Below are positions 1 to 6,218 of a stretch of 13,821 bases of DNA, piece by piece. The stretch spans positions 1 through 13,821 of the forward strand of contig JBHJHK010000073.1 in assembly GCA_050330975.1 (NCBI GenBank), given 5' to 3'. Under the pieces are notes generated by a model. The model made no database searches. It was not told the origin of the DNA and was given only the letters and a program-made list of their open reading frames with translations. The first letter of the stretch is position 1. Each line of letters starts with the position of its first letter. This DNA comes from JBHJHK01 sp050330975. Lineage in GTDB: Bacteria; Pseudomonadota; Gammaproteobacteria; Competibacterales; Competibacteraceae. Position numbers and translations under genes: made by a program.

Positions 1-93
1 CCACCCCCGACGAGGGCGTCAAACCCCCTGGGCCGCCGTTCCGTCGCCGCCCTGGGTCAGCTCCCCTGGCGAGGCCCGGCCCCCGGACCCTGA
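1..93 (+). CDS. Possible 3' end of an upstream gene (partial)
   Basis: Frame 1 is open from the first base to a TGA at 91-93, giving about 30 residues (ending PWRGPAPGP). If real, it is the C-terminus of a gene on the same strand as the globin gene, ending 50 bases before that gene's ATG, so it could belong to the same operon. The piece is too short and too Arg/Pro-rich to assign to a family. The other two forward frames are also open here, so GC-rich background could explain it. Confidence 0.25.
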   Translation, partial: PPPTRASNPLGRRSVAALGQLPWRGPAPGP

Positions 94-143
94 GACGGCC
101 TCGACCCGTTTTGCCCCTACATCACACCCGAGAGGATCACGCC

Positions 144-734
144 ATGTCGCAAGCGTCTGCCATGGAGGCCCAAAGCGCGAGCCTACGGCACCTACCCGCC
201 CTCAAAGAGCTCTTTAGGGCGGCGGAAAACCGCCAGTTCACTGTCGCCGAACTCGACGAGTACCTCCAAGCCGCCCCCCACGCCAAGGGCCGCGCCGCGG
301 CCGCCCGGGAAATCGGCGCCGTCGAAGAAGAGGTCGTCGAGGCCGTGGTGCGGGAGATCTTTGCCCTCTACCCCTATGAACAGCGCCACAATTACTCCAC
401 CGCCAAGTGCATCCGCGACGTGCGCTCGGTGAGCGCCTACGCCACCCTGGCCATGCTCATGGACGACCCCGACTGGTTTCGCGACAAGCTGCTCTTGTGG
501 CTGCGCACCATCCTCCAGGCCTTTGAATTTCCAGACCGCCTGGAAAAGCGCCGCCGAGCCCTGTTCTCCAACACCCCCAACCAGGGCAAACTCGACCACC
601 TCACCCCGGGTCAACGCTCCATCTTCGAGACCTACACCAAGCTCAAACTCCACTACCGAGAGCGCCTGAGTTCCGAGGCCTTTGCCCTGTTTGAGCCCTT
701 CCTCCAACAAGCCGTCGACACGTTGTCCCACTGA
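144..734 (+). CDS. Phycobiliprotein-like globin (BBAG, bilin biosynthesis-associated globin)
   Basis: This 196-residue protein has the phycobiliprotein globin pattern. A helix rich in Ala/Glu/Val (about residues 50-75) is followed by LYPYEQRHNYS and then Cys89-Ile-Arg91-Asp92. In phycobiliproteins Cys84, Arg86 and Asp87 form the same C-x-R-D motif: the cysteine carries the bilin, and the Arg and Asp hold its propionate and pyrrole nitrogens. The following stretch (SVSAYATLAMLMDD, then LLWLRTILQAFEFP) matches the next two helices of that fold. It is longer than most light-harvesting subunits (about 160-177), with a basic stretch near residues 132-150. The start is the ATG at 144, preceded by GAGAGGA; a TTG at 111 in the same frame is less likely. 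It is followed closely by a V4R gene and then a heme oxygenase, which fits the BBAG clusters of heterotrophic bacteria rather than an antenna, since no second phycobiliprotein or linker gene is present. Bilin binding is inferred, not shown. Confidence 0.8.
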   Translation: MSQASAMEAQSASLRHLPALKELFRAAENRQFTVAELDEYLQAAPHAKGRAAAAREIGAVEEEVVEAVVREIFALYPYEQRHNYSTAKCIRDVRSVSAYATLAMLMDDPDWFRDKLLLWLRTILQAFEFPDRLEKRRRALFSNTPNQGKLDHLTPGQRSIFETYTKLKLHYRERLSSEAFALFEPFLQQAVDTLSH

Positions 735-744
735 GGGTCCCCCC

Positions 745-1416
745 ATGGCTATCGCCCTCGACACCGCCCCCCACAAAGAGCCCCAAAGCCTGGTCGAGCA
801 GGCTTACCTGCGGCTGTTTGGCCACCACACCTGCCACTTCGACCTCGTCGAAGGGGTGGTCTTTAGCCCCGCCCAGGTGCGCATTATCTACCTCTCCGAG
901 GACATCATTCGCGGCATCTACGACGCTCTGGTGTTCGAGGCCGGCGAGGCGTGGACGGTCATCATGACCACCTGTGGCCAACTCTGGGGCCAGCGGGTCA
1001 CAAGCTCCCTCAAGCGCGAGCTCATGACCCTCGACCGTCCCTTGGACAGCCTCACCGTCGATCACTACATCGCCCTGCTAGAGGGCTATTTCTCTCACCA
1101 CGGCTGGGGGCGCTTGACCTTCGACCTCGCCCGGGCCGAGACCCTGGGGGTGGTCCAGGCCAAACTCCAGCAGAGCCTGTTCCGCCAGTCCCTGGACCAC
1201 GTGGAGGGCCCGGTGGATTACATGGTGGCGGGTATGCTCCTGGGGCTGTTTGGCGCCATCAGTCAACAGACCCTCCAGGCCGTGGAGTTCCTCGACGCCC
1301 GCACCCACACCAGTGAATTTTTGATCAGTGCCCCCGAGCGCATGGAGCCCTTGGTGGAATTCGCCCAAGACGGGGGGGACGTCCACGAGGCCCTCCAACG
1401 CCTGGGGCAGACCTAG
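745..1416 (+). CDS. V4R (4-vinyl reductase-like) domain protein
   Basis: This 223-residue protein resembles V4R domains, small-molecule-binding modules named after BchJ, a protein linked to tetrapyrrole metabolism. The visible signs are TTCGQLWGQRV (residues 75-85), GWGRLTFDLAR (120-130), a glycine-rich helix near GMLLGLFGAI (163-172), and the C-terminal strand pair QAVEFLDARTHTSEFLI (178-194). This last matches the usual V4R ending of Glu-x-Cys...Gly...Cys-x-Phe, but its cysteines are absent, so metal binding there is unlikely. The start is the ATG at 745: GAGGG overlaps the stop of the globin gene 8 bases upstream, so the two are probably translated from one mRNA. V4R proteins are known partners of BBAG genes, and a role in handling or sensing a bilin or heme intermediate is inferred. 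The domain call comes from pattern, not an alignment. Confidence 0.65.
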   Translation: MAIALDTAPHKEPQSLVEQAYLRLFGHHTCHFDLVEGVVFSPAQVRIIYLSEDIIRGIYDALVFEAGEAWTVIMTTCGQLWGQRVTSSLKRELMTLDRPLDSLTVDHYIALLEGYFSHHGWGRLTFDLARAETLGVVQAKLQQSLFRQSLDHVEGPVDYMVAGMLLGLFGAISQQTLQAVEFLDARTHTSEFLISAPERMEPLVEFAQDGGDVHEALQRLGQT

Positions 1417-1427
1417 AGGTCATGGCC

Positions 1428-2027
1428 ATGCGCACCCTCCACTGTCTGCTCTATTCCCATCCCTGGGTGGTCCACTGCCTGGAACAGGGGGGATTTGACG
1501 CCCTCGACGACGCGGTACTCGTCGAGCTGGGCACCCCCACCCTGGCGGCGGTACTGGGGGCTTCGTTGGGGGATCGCCCCGGCATCACCGCCCTGCTCCA
1601 GGGAAGTGTAGACCTCGCCACCCTGGCCGAGGACACCAGAGGTCTGCCGGCCCCGGTGATCTTCGCCCCCCAGCCGGCCTTGCCGGTGTCTTTATTGAGC
1701 GCGGCCACGGGTCTCTTGGCCACGGCCTCCGGCCCCTTTGATCGGGCGATCCTCCTGGTCAACGTCATCGAAGTTCCATCGCTGGTGGCGGCCCTGGCCC
1801 CGGTGGACGACTTTAGCTGCCTGTGGGATTTGGCGGATCCCCCCTCCAACGCCCTGCCCAAGGCCCTGGAGGCCCTCGCCCAAACCGGTCACCTCCAGAC
1901 CGATCAATGGTGTGGCCTCAGGGACTACAGCCACCCCCAGCGCCAGGTCAGCGACCTCAACGCCCGGCGCTACGCCTTCCACCACGCCCTGGCCATCTAC
2001 CCGGTCTTGGCCGGCGTCAGCGCCTGA
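1428..2027 (+). CDS. Protein of unknown family in the globin/V4R/heme oxygenase cluster
   Basis: This 199-residue soluble protein is not one I recognise. It begins MRTLHCLLYSHPW and contains a hydrophobic strand-like segment (PFDRAILLVNVIEVPSLV, residues 103-120). Its C-terminus is rich in aromatics and His (WCGLRDYSHP at 161-170, RRYAFHHALAIYPVL at 180-194). There are four cysteines (6, 17, 131, 162) but no CxxC spacing typical of ferredoxins, and no signal peptide or membrane segment. It does not look like a ferredoxin-dependent bilin reductase or a second V4R protein. The ATG at 1428 is chosen over the one at 1422 because AGAGGT (1415-1420, overlapping the previous stop) then has a normal 7-base spacer. 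With only 11 bases after the V4R stop it is almost certainly co-transcribed, so a job in bilin or heme handling is suggested by context alone. Confidence 0.75.
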   Translation: MRTLHCLLYSHPWVVHCLEQGGFDALDDAVLVELGTPTLAAVLGASLGDRPGITALLQGSVDLATLAEDTRGLPAPVIFAPQPALPVSLLSAATGLLATASGPFDRAILLVNVIEVPSLVAALAPVDDFSCLWDLADPPSNALPKALEALAQTGHLQTDQWCGLRDYSHPQRQVSDLNARRYAFHHALAIYPVLAGVSA

Positions 2028-2058
2028 GGACCGAGGCAGATTGAGGCGGCGCCGGGGC

Positions 2059-2083
2059 GGCGCCGGGGGGATCCCCGGGCGCC
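2059..2083. other. GC-rich hairpin in the spacer before the heme oxygenase
   Basis: GGCGCC (2059-2064) pairs with GGCGCC (2078-2083), and the inner G-run pairs with CCCC around a small loop with one bulged G. No T tract follows, so it is at best a partial terminator or an mRNA-stability element between the unknown-family gene and the heme oxygenase gene. Confidence 0.35.
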
Positions 2084-2132
2084 GACCCTGGGTCCGTCAT
2101 TGGGTCTGCTATCTTGTGTGTATTGCATCAGG

Positions 2133-2156
2133 GACGTTCACCACGACGTTCACCAC
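2133..2156 (+). repeat. Perfect 2 x 12-base tandem repeat before heme oxygenase
   Basis: GACGTTCACCAC occurs twice without a gap, directly ahead of GAGG, the likely ribosome binding site. It could be a tandem operator half-site or chance slippage. A TATCTT (2110-2115) lies just upstream, but no convincing -35 box was found. Confidence 0.6.
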
Positions 2157-2168
2157 GAGGTCACCGCC

Positions 2169-2843
2169 ATGGATTGCCCGACCCCCATCGCCCCCTTGCC
2201 CAGCGCCCCACAGCCGGTGGCGTCGACGCCTCCCGCCTCCCGCCGTCGTCCCGCGCGCCCCGCCCCCGACGGCGCCATGGCGCGCCTCAAGGCCGACACC
2301 AGCCTCGTCCATCGCCGGCTGGAGCGCGCACCTCCCCTGCGGCGGCTGTTCGCCAAGGACTACACCCAGGGGGAGTACCGGCAGCTGTTGAGCCGGTTTT
2401 ACGGGTTCTACAGCGCCGTGGAGCCGGGCTTGTTAACCCACCCCCCGGCCCTGGAAGACCCCCGCCTCGGCCAACCCAAGGCCCCAGCCCTGGCCGCCGA
2501 CTTGATGGCCCTGGGATTGACCGGGGGCGAGGTGGCCCAACTGCCCCGCTGTCACGCCCCACCGCCCCTGGCGACGCCCGCCCAGCGCCTGGGGGTTCTC
2601 TACGTCTTGGCGGGCGCCAACTTGGGGGGGGTGATTATCCACCGGCGCCTCGAAGCTCGCTTTGGCCCCACCATTCGACCCGCCCTCAATTACTATCGCG
2701 GCGACGAGGCGGTGATTTACCCCGCCTGGGCGGCCTTTGGCCAGGCCCTGGAGGCCCACGCCAGGGCCTTGGGAGGCGACGACTATCCCGCCATGGCCGA
2801 CGCCGCCCGGGGAACATTCACCGCCCTAGAGGCTTGGTTGTAG
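2169..2843 (+). CDS. Heme oxygenase (BphO/HemO-like), biliverdin-forming
   Basis: Predicted to open heme to biliverdin, CO and iron. The sequence shows the proximal heme-ligand region LKADTSLVHRRLE with His48, and the distal-helix signature YVLAGANLGGVIIHRRL (residues 145-161), equivalent to the LYVLEGSxLGG of bacterial heme oxygenases paired with bacteriophytochromes. The core from about residue 37 to the end is about 188 residues, normal for the family. The first 36 residues are a Pro/Ala/Arg-rich extension with no known counterpart. The ATG at 2169 has GAGG 8 bases upstream; an internal ATG at 2277 would remove the extension, but its upstream sequence is a poor binding site. The gene follows the globin and V4R genes after 141 bases, supplying the expected first step of bilin synthesis. 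No phytochrome gene is in the window. Confidence 0.85.
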   Translation: MDCPTPIAPLPSAPQPVASTPPASRRRPARPAPDGAMARLKADTSLVHRRLERAPPLRRLFAKDYTQGEYRQLLSRFYGFYSAVEPGLLTHPPALEDPRLGQPKAPALAADLMALGLTGGEVAQLPRCHAPPPLATPAQRLGVLYVLAGANLGGVIIHRRLEARFGPTIRPALNYYRGDEAVIYPAWAAFGQALEAHARALGGDDYPAMADAARGTFTALEAWL

Positions 2844-2865
2844 GGACAGCGGGGCCAAAGCTACC

Positions 2866-2893
2866 TTGCCAGGGGGACAAAACCCGCTATTAT
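2866..2893 (+). promoter_or_regulatory. Sigma70-type promoter upstream of the leader ORF and secreted protein
   Basis: TTGCCA (2866-2871), a 16-base spacer, then TATTAT (2888-2893): five of six matches to consensus in each box. It lies 22 bases after the heme oxygenase stop, so the downstream genes are probably transcribed separately. The start would be near 2900. Confidence 0.65.
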
Positions 2894-2931
2894 CAAAGGC
2901 CTTTGTTGGCTCTGCCCCCGAGGTGACCGCT

Positions 2932-3024
2932 GTGTTTGCCACCGCCCCCAAAGACTCCTTGACCATCTTGGCCGGCCCGGAATCCTCTGCCGTGGCCCCC
3001 ACCACCGCTGTGGGCCCCCGCTGA
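2932..3024 (+). CDS. Probable 30-residue leader ORF, translationally coupled
   Basis: A GTG start at 2932 is preceded by a very good ribosome binding site, GAGGTGA (2920-2926), and lies about 30 bases after the predicted transcription start. It encodes about 30 residues beginning VFATAPKDSLTIL (initiator Met in practice). Its TGA (3022-3024) overlaps the ATG of the next gene as TGATG, and that next gene has no binding site of its own. This is the classic layout for translational coupling. The peptide has no recognisable family, and there is no protein-level evidence for it. Confidence 0.45.
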   Translation: MFATAPKDSLTILAGPESSAVAPTTAVGPR

Positions 3025-3497
3025 TGGCCCCTGGGCCGCGTTGGGGCGCCGCGGCGGTGGGCCCAATCCTCGTCCTGGGACTGGCGCCGCCGGCCCTTGG
3101 GGTGTTCGAGTGTCGCGACGAACGAGGTCAGAGCTACATCCAAGCCCAACCCTGCCCGGGGACGGGGGCCGAGCCCGGGGAGGCGCCGTCCTCGGGGTCC
3201 CCAACCCCCAGGACGACCCCTTCCGGGTTGCGCCCCAGCGAGCGGCGCTTTTTGGGGCTCGACGACGATCCCCGAGCGACGGAGGAGGGTGAAGCACCCG
3301 GGGGAGATGTGATCCAGGTGCCGGGGCTGCGCCCCAGCGAGATCCAACTACTGCGGGACATCGAAGCCCGGGAGCAAGCCCGTCGGGAAGCCCAAGACGC
3401 CCGCCGCCGCCGGGAGGCCCAAGACGCGGCAGAGGCCGAGGCCCTGCGGGAGGCCCTCAAACGGGCGGCGGACCGGGCCCAGGAATCGGCCGACTGA
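3024..3497 (+). CDS. Small secreted DUF4124-like protein with C-terminal coiled coil
   Basis: This 157-residue protein has a signal peptide (hydrophobic core about residues 9-25, likely cut near ALG). A short module VFECRDERGQSYIQAQPCPG (27-46) follows, with two cysteines (30, 44), resembling the DUF4124 pattern common in Gammaproteobacteria. The middle is Pro/Ser/Gly-rich with the phrase GLRPSE occurring twice, each at a predicted helix start. The C-terminus, from about residue 112, is a highly charged Arg/Glu/Ala helix with REAQDA repeated, probably a coiled coil. It acts in the periplasm or at the envelope; no enzyme function is visible. It converges on rimO with a 31-base gap. Confidence 0.65.
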   Translation: MAPGPRWGAAAVGPILVLGLAPPALGVFECRDERGQSYIQAQPCPGTGAEPGEAPSSGSPTPRTTPSGLRPSERRFLGLDDDPRATEEGEAPGGDVIQVPGLRPSEIQLLRDIEAREQARREAQDARRRREAQDAAEAEALREALKRAADRAQESAD

Positions 3498-3528
3498 CGG
3501 TGGGGACCGGTCTAACCCAGGGGGGAAA

Positions 3529-4893
3529 CTAACCCACCACGGGCCGGGCGACCAGGTCGTGGTCGTCGGCGGCCACCACCTCGGCTTCGATGATATCCCC
3601 AGGGCAGAGATCGTCGTCGTCGGGGGTGAGGAACACCTGGCCGTCGATCTCCGGGGCGTCGGCGTAGCTGCGCCCCACCGCACCGTCGCTCCCCACTTCA
3701 TCTACCATGACGTCCAGGCGCTGCCCCACCCGCGCAGCCAGCTTGGCGGCGCTGATCTCGGCTTGAAGGGCCATGAGCCGCTCGCGGCGTTCCTCTTTGA
3801 CCGTTTCTGGGACGGGGTCGGGTAGGGCGTTGGCGGCCGCTCCCGCCACCGGGGAGTAGCAAAAGCACCCCACCCGGTCGAGCCTAGCTTGGCGCAGAAA
3901 TGCCAACAGGGTCTCGAAATCGGCCTCGGTCTCCCCGGGGAAACCGACGATAAACGTGCTGCGGATGGCGATGTCCGGGCACACCGCCCGCCACGCCGCC
4001 AGGCGATCGAGGATCTTCTCGGCGGCCGCCGGGCGGCGCATGGCCCGCAACACCCGCTCGCTGGCGTGCTGGAAGGGGATGTCGAGGTAGGGGAGAATCC
4101 CCCCCTCGGCCATGAGGGGCAACACTTCGTCCACGTGGGGGTAGGGGTAGACGTAGTGCAACCGCACCCACGCCGGCAGTTCCCCCAGGGCCCGGCACAG
4201 GTCCACAAAGCGGGTCTTGAGGGGCCTTCCCCCCCAAAAATCCGTGGCGTAGCGCCGGTCGACGCCGTAGGCGCTGGTGTCCTGGGAAATGATGAGCAAC
4301 TCCCGCACCCCGGCGGCCACCAGCCGCTCGGCTTCCCCCATGACCTCGCCGATGGGCCGAGACACTAAGGCCCCCCTGAGACTCGGGATAATGCAAAAGC
4401 TGCAGCGGTGGTTGCAGCCCTCGCTGATCTTGAGGTAAGCGTAGTGACGGGGGGTGAGCTTGATGCCCTGGGGGGGAACCAGATCCACTAGGGGCCGGTG
4501 GGGCGGCGGCGGCAGATGGCGGTGGACGGCATCGACCACCGCTTCGTATTGCTGGGGACCCGTCACCGCCAAGACCCCCGGATGGGTGCGGGTGATGAGC
4601 TCCGCCTGGGTGCCCAGGCAGCCGGTGCCGATCACCCGGCCCTGGGCTTCCAGGGCCTCGCCGATGGCGGCCAGCGATTCCTCCACAGCGGCGTCGATAA
4701 AACCACAGGTGTTGATCACCACCAACTGGGCGTCTTCGAAGCTCGGCACCACACGGTAGCCCTCGGTGCGCAGCTGGGTGAGGATGCGCTCGGAATCCAC
4801 CAGGGCCTTGGGACAACCGAGGCTGATAAAGCCGATGCACGGCGATGGGTTTTGGCCGGCAGGGGGAATGGGGATGGGACTTGGCGTGGACAC
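3529..4893 (-). CDS. rimO: Ribosomal protein S12 methylthiotransferase RimO
   Basis: This 454-residue radical-SAM enzyme adds a methylthio group to a conserved aspartate of ribosomal protein S12. The N-terminal MTTase domain begins GFISLGCPKALVDSERIL with cluster cysteines 27, 63 and 92. The radical-SAM motif is SEGCNHRCSFCIIPS, with Cys160, Cys164 and Cys167 in CxxxCxxC. The C-terminal part (about 390-454) fits a TRAM domain. SLGCPKALVDSE and the LRG that follows the cysteines distinguish RimO from the tRNA-modifying MiaB. Length is normal. The start is GTG (4891-4893) with no clear ribosome binding site. It is transcribed away from mlaC, and a terminator-like hairpin lies in its leader. Confidence 0.95.
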   Translation of the reverse strand: MSTPSPIPIPPAGQNPSPCIGFISLGCPKALVDSERILTQLRTEGYRVVPSFEDAQLVVINTCGFIDAAVEESLAAIGEALEAQGRVIGTGCLGTQAELITRTHPGVLAVTGPQQYEAVVDAVHRHLPPPPHRPLVDLVPPQGIKLTPRHYAYLKISEGCNHRCSFCIIPSLRGALVSRPIGEVMGEAERLVAAGVRELLIISQDTSAYGVDRRYATDFWGGRPLKTRFVDLCRALGELPAWVRLHYVYPYPHVDEVLPLMAEGGILPYLDIPFQHASERVLRAMRRPAAAEKILDRLAAWRAVCPDIAIRSTFIVGFPGETEADFETLLAFLRQARLDRVGCFCYSPVAGAAANALPDPVPETVKEERRERLMALQAEISAAKLAARVGQRLDVMVDEVGSDGAVGRSYADAPEIDGQVFLTPDDDDLCPGDIIEAEVVAADDHDLVARPVVG

Positions 4894-4922
4894 AAGGATT
4901 GGGCTTTGCTGAAAAAACGTGT

Positions 4923-4965
4923 AAAAAACCCCCGGGGGGGATGGGATTGGGGAACGCCCCCGGGG
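4923..4965 (-). terminator. Terminator-like hairpin plus T6 in the rimO 5' leader
   Basis: On the minus strand CCCCGGGGG (4965-4957) can pair with CCCCCGGGG (4938-4930) over a roughly 18-base loop, followed by TTTTTT (4928-4923). A second T6 follows a few bases on. It lies between the likely rimO promoter and the rimO start, so it would act as an attenuator or as a stop for antisense transcripts from the mlaC side. The arms are partly self-complementary, so other folds are possible. Confidence 0.45.
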
Positions 4966-4999
4966 AGGCGCAGGTCACTAATTTGGGCCATCAACCACC

Positions 5000-5008
5000 A
5001 TTATGACA
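5000..5008 (-). promoter_or_regulatory. Candidate extended -10 promoter for rimO
   Basis: On the minus strand the sequence reads TGTCATAAT: a TGn extension followed by CATAAT, five of six matches to the -10 consensus. No good -35 is seen, which extended -10 promoters can tolerate. Transcription would start near 4993, giving a leader of about 100 bases. Confidence 0.4.
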
Positions 5009-5016
5009 TCCTCCCT

Positions 5017-5649
5017 ATGCCTATTGACATCGCTCTCCCCGTCCGCGTTTTTGCCCTGGGTCTGTGGCTAGTCACCACGGTGGCCACCGCCACCCACCCG
5101 GCCCTGGAACAGATGCAAAACCTCGCCGACGAGTCCATCACCACCTTGCAGCGCAATGAGGCCGAGTTAGAGACCAACCCCAGCCGCGTCTACGGGTTGA
5201 TGCGCGACATCCTCAACCCCTACATCGACTTTCCCCGGATGTCGCGCTTGGTGTTGGGCAACCACTGGCGCCAGGCCTCCGAGGTCCAGCGCCGGGACTT
5301 CACCGAGGCGTTTAGCGAATTTGCCGTGCGTTTCTACGCCCAGGCCATAGCGGATTTCATCGTCGAAGAAGGGGTACCCGACGACATCGCCGTGGAGTTT
5401 ATGCCCTTCCGCGCCCGGGAGGATGACCGCACGGTCACCGTCGCCACCCTCCTCAAGGCCAGCGACCAGACCTTGGTAAACGTGGGTTACCGCCTCTACC
5501 AAACCGGTGGCCGGTGGATGGCCTTTGACGTGGTGGTGGAGAGGGTCAGCGTAGTGCGCAACTACCGCAACACCTTTAACCAGGAAATTCGCCGCCATGG
5601 CTTGGACAATCTCATCCAGCGGTTGCAAGAGCGCAACGATCGAGCCTGA
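5017..5649 (+). CDS. mlaC: MlaC/Ttg2D-family phospholipid-binding periplasmic protein
   Basis: This 210-residue protein matches MlaC (E. coli 211), which carries phospholipids between the outer-membrane MlaA complex and the inner-membrane MlaFEDB transporter. A signal sequence covers about residues 1-26 (hydrophobic VFALGLWLVTTVATA). The mature part has the typical PYIDFPRMSRLVLGNHWRQAS, then RRDFTEAFSEFAVRFYAQAI, and a C-terminal NTF2-like strand region (VGYRLYQTGGRWMAFDVVVE). The ATG at 5017 is chosen because it begins the signal peptide; the frame is open far upstream but there overlaps rimO antisense. No other mla gene is in the window, so it is either a stray member or an MlaC homologue with another partner. 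Confidence 0.85.
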   Translation: MPIDIALPVRVFALGLWLVTTVATATHPALEQMQNLADESITTLQRNEAELETNPSRVYGLMRDILNPYIDFPRMSRLVLGNHWRQASEVQRRDFTEAFSEFAVRFYAQAIADFIVEEGVPDDIAVEFMPFRAREDDRTVTVATLLKASDQTLVNVGYRLYQTGGRWMAFDVVVERVSVVRNYRNTFNQEIRRHGLDNLIQRLQERNDRA

Positions 5650-5697
5650 AGTTTCAAAGACAGTCACCGCAAGCCGCCTGCCCCAGGCCCGTTCGAG

Positions 5698-6129
5698 ATG
5701 GCTTCTCCAGTAACCCGCCTGGCGCGCCTGGGCTATGCCGCGTTGGGCACCACCGCCTTGGGGCTTGGGCTAGCGGGGGTGGTGTTGCCGTTGGTGCCCA
5801 CAACGCCTTTTGTCTTGCTAGCGGCATTTTGCTTTGCCCGCTCGTCGCCGTGGGCCTACAACGCCCTCCTCAACAACCGCGTATTTGGCCCCATGATTCG
5901 CAACTGGCAGCGCCATCGCTGCATCAGTGCCCAGGGTAAAAGGGCGGCCGTCATCGCCATCGCCGTCACCTTCACCCTCACCATCGCCTTTGCCTTGGAC
6001 CACTGGGCGCTGCGGTTGGGCCTTGTGGCCCTGGCGGTGACCTTGATGGGCGGGTTGTTGCGCTTGCCGACCTGTCCTGCCGATCCTGGGGAGGTTTCGG
6101 GCAATTCTCAACCGCCCTCGATGCCCTGA
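5698..6129 (+). CDS. ybaN: YbaN-like DUF454 inner-membrane protein
   Basis: This 143-residue protein has three to four membrane segments and the DUF454 signature LPLVPTTPFVLLAAFCFARSSP (residues 31-52), followed by the conserved cytoplasmic stretch LLNNRVFGPMIRNW. E. coli YbaN is about 125 residues; the extra length is a polar C-terminal tail. The function of the family is unknown. It starts at ATG 5698, 48 bases after mlaC, and is probably co-transcribed with it; the ribosome binding site is weak. Confidence 0.85.
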   Translation: MASPVTRLARLGYAALGTTALGLGLAGVVLPLVPTTPFVLLAAFCFARSSPWAYNALLNNRVFGPMIRNWQRHRCISAQGKRAAVIAIAVTFTLTIAFALDHWALRLGLVALAVTLMGGLLRLPTCPADPGEVSGNSQPPSMP

Positions 6130-6150
6130 ACCAGCGCCCCTAGGGCCGCC

Positions 6151-6180
6151 ATGACCTCTGGCAAAACCTTGCGCTATCAT
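6151..6180 (+). promoter_or_regulatory. Candidate promoter of trpS
   Basis: ATGACC (6151-6156), an 18-base spacer and TATCAT (6175-6180) fit a moderate sigma70 promoter. The leader of about 30 bases contains GCCTTGG and CCTAAGGC, which can form a 7-pair hairpin with one bulge (6184-6204). No trp leader peptide is seen. Confidence 0.35.
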
Positions 6181-6218
6181 GGCGCCTTGGCTTTGACCTA
6201 AGGCTCTCCCCAATCGCC

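Noticed and set aside
951..1316. 121-residue ORF within the V4R gene
   Set aside because: Pro/Gly/Arg-rich shadow frame of the V4R protein without start signals.
2114..2926. 270-residue plus-strand ORF overlapping the heme oxygenase
   Set aside because: It is Arg/Pro-rich with no family pattern and overlaps a convincing heme oxygenase in another frame; long accidental ORFs are expected at this GC content.
2826..3347. Minus-strand ORF of 173 residues opposite the secreted protein
   Set aside because: No family pattern, and it runs against a good plus-strand promoter, ribosome binding site and signal peptide.
3513..3537. CTAACCCA repeated at the rimO/secreted-protein junction
   Set aside because: Two short copies with no symmetry, partly within the rimO stop codon; likely chance.
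4498..5016. 173-residue N-terminal extension of the MlaC-like protein
   Set aside because: The frame is merely open opposite rimO; the signal peptide and family length place the start at 5017.
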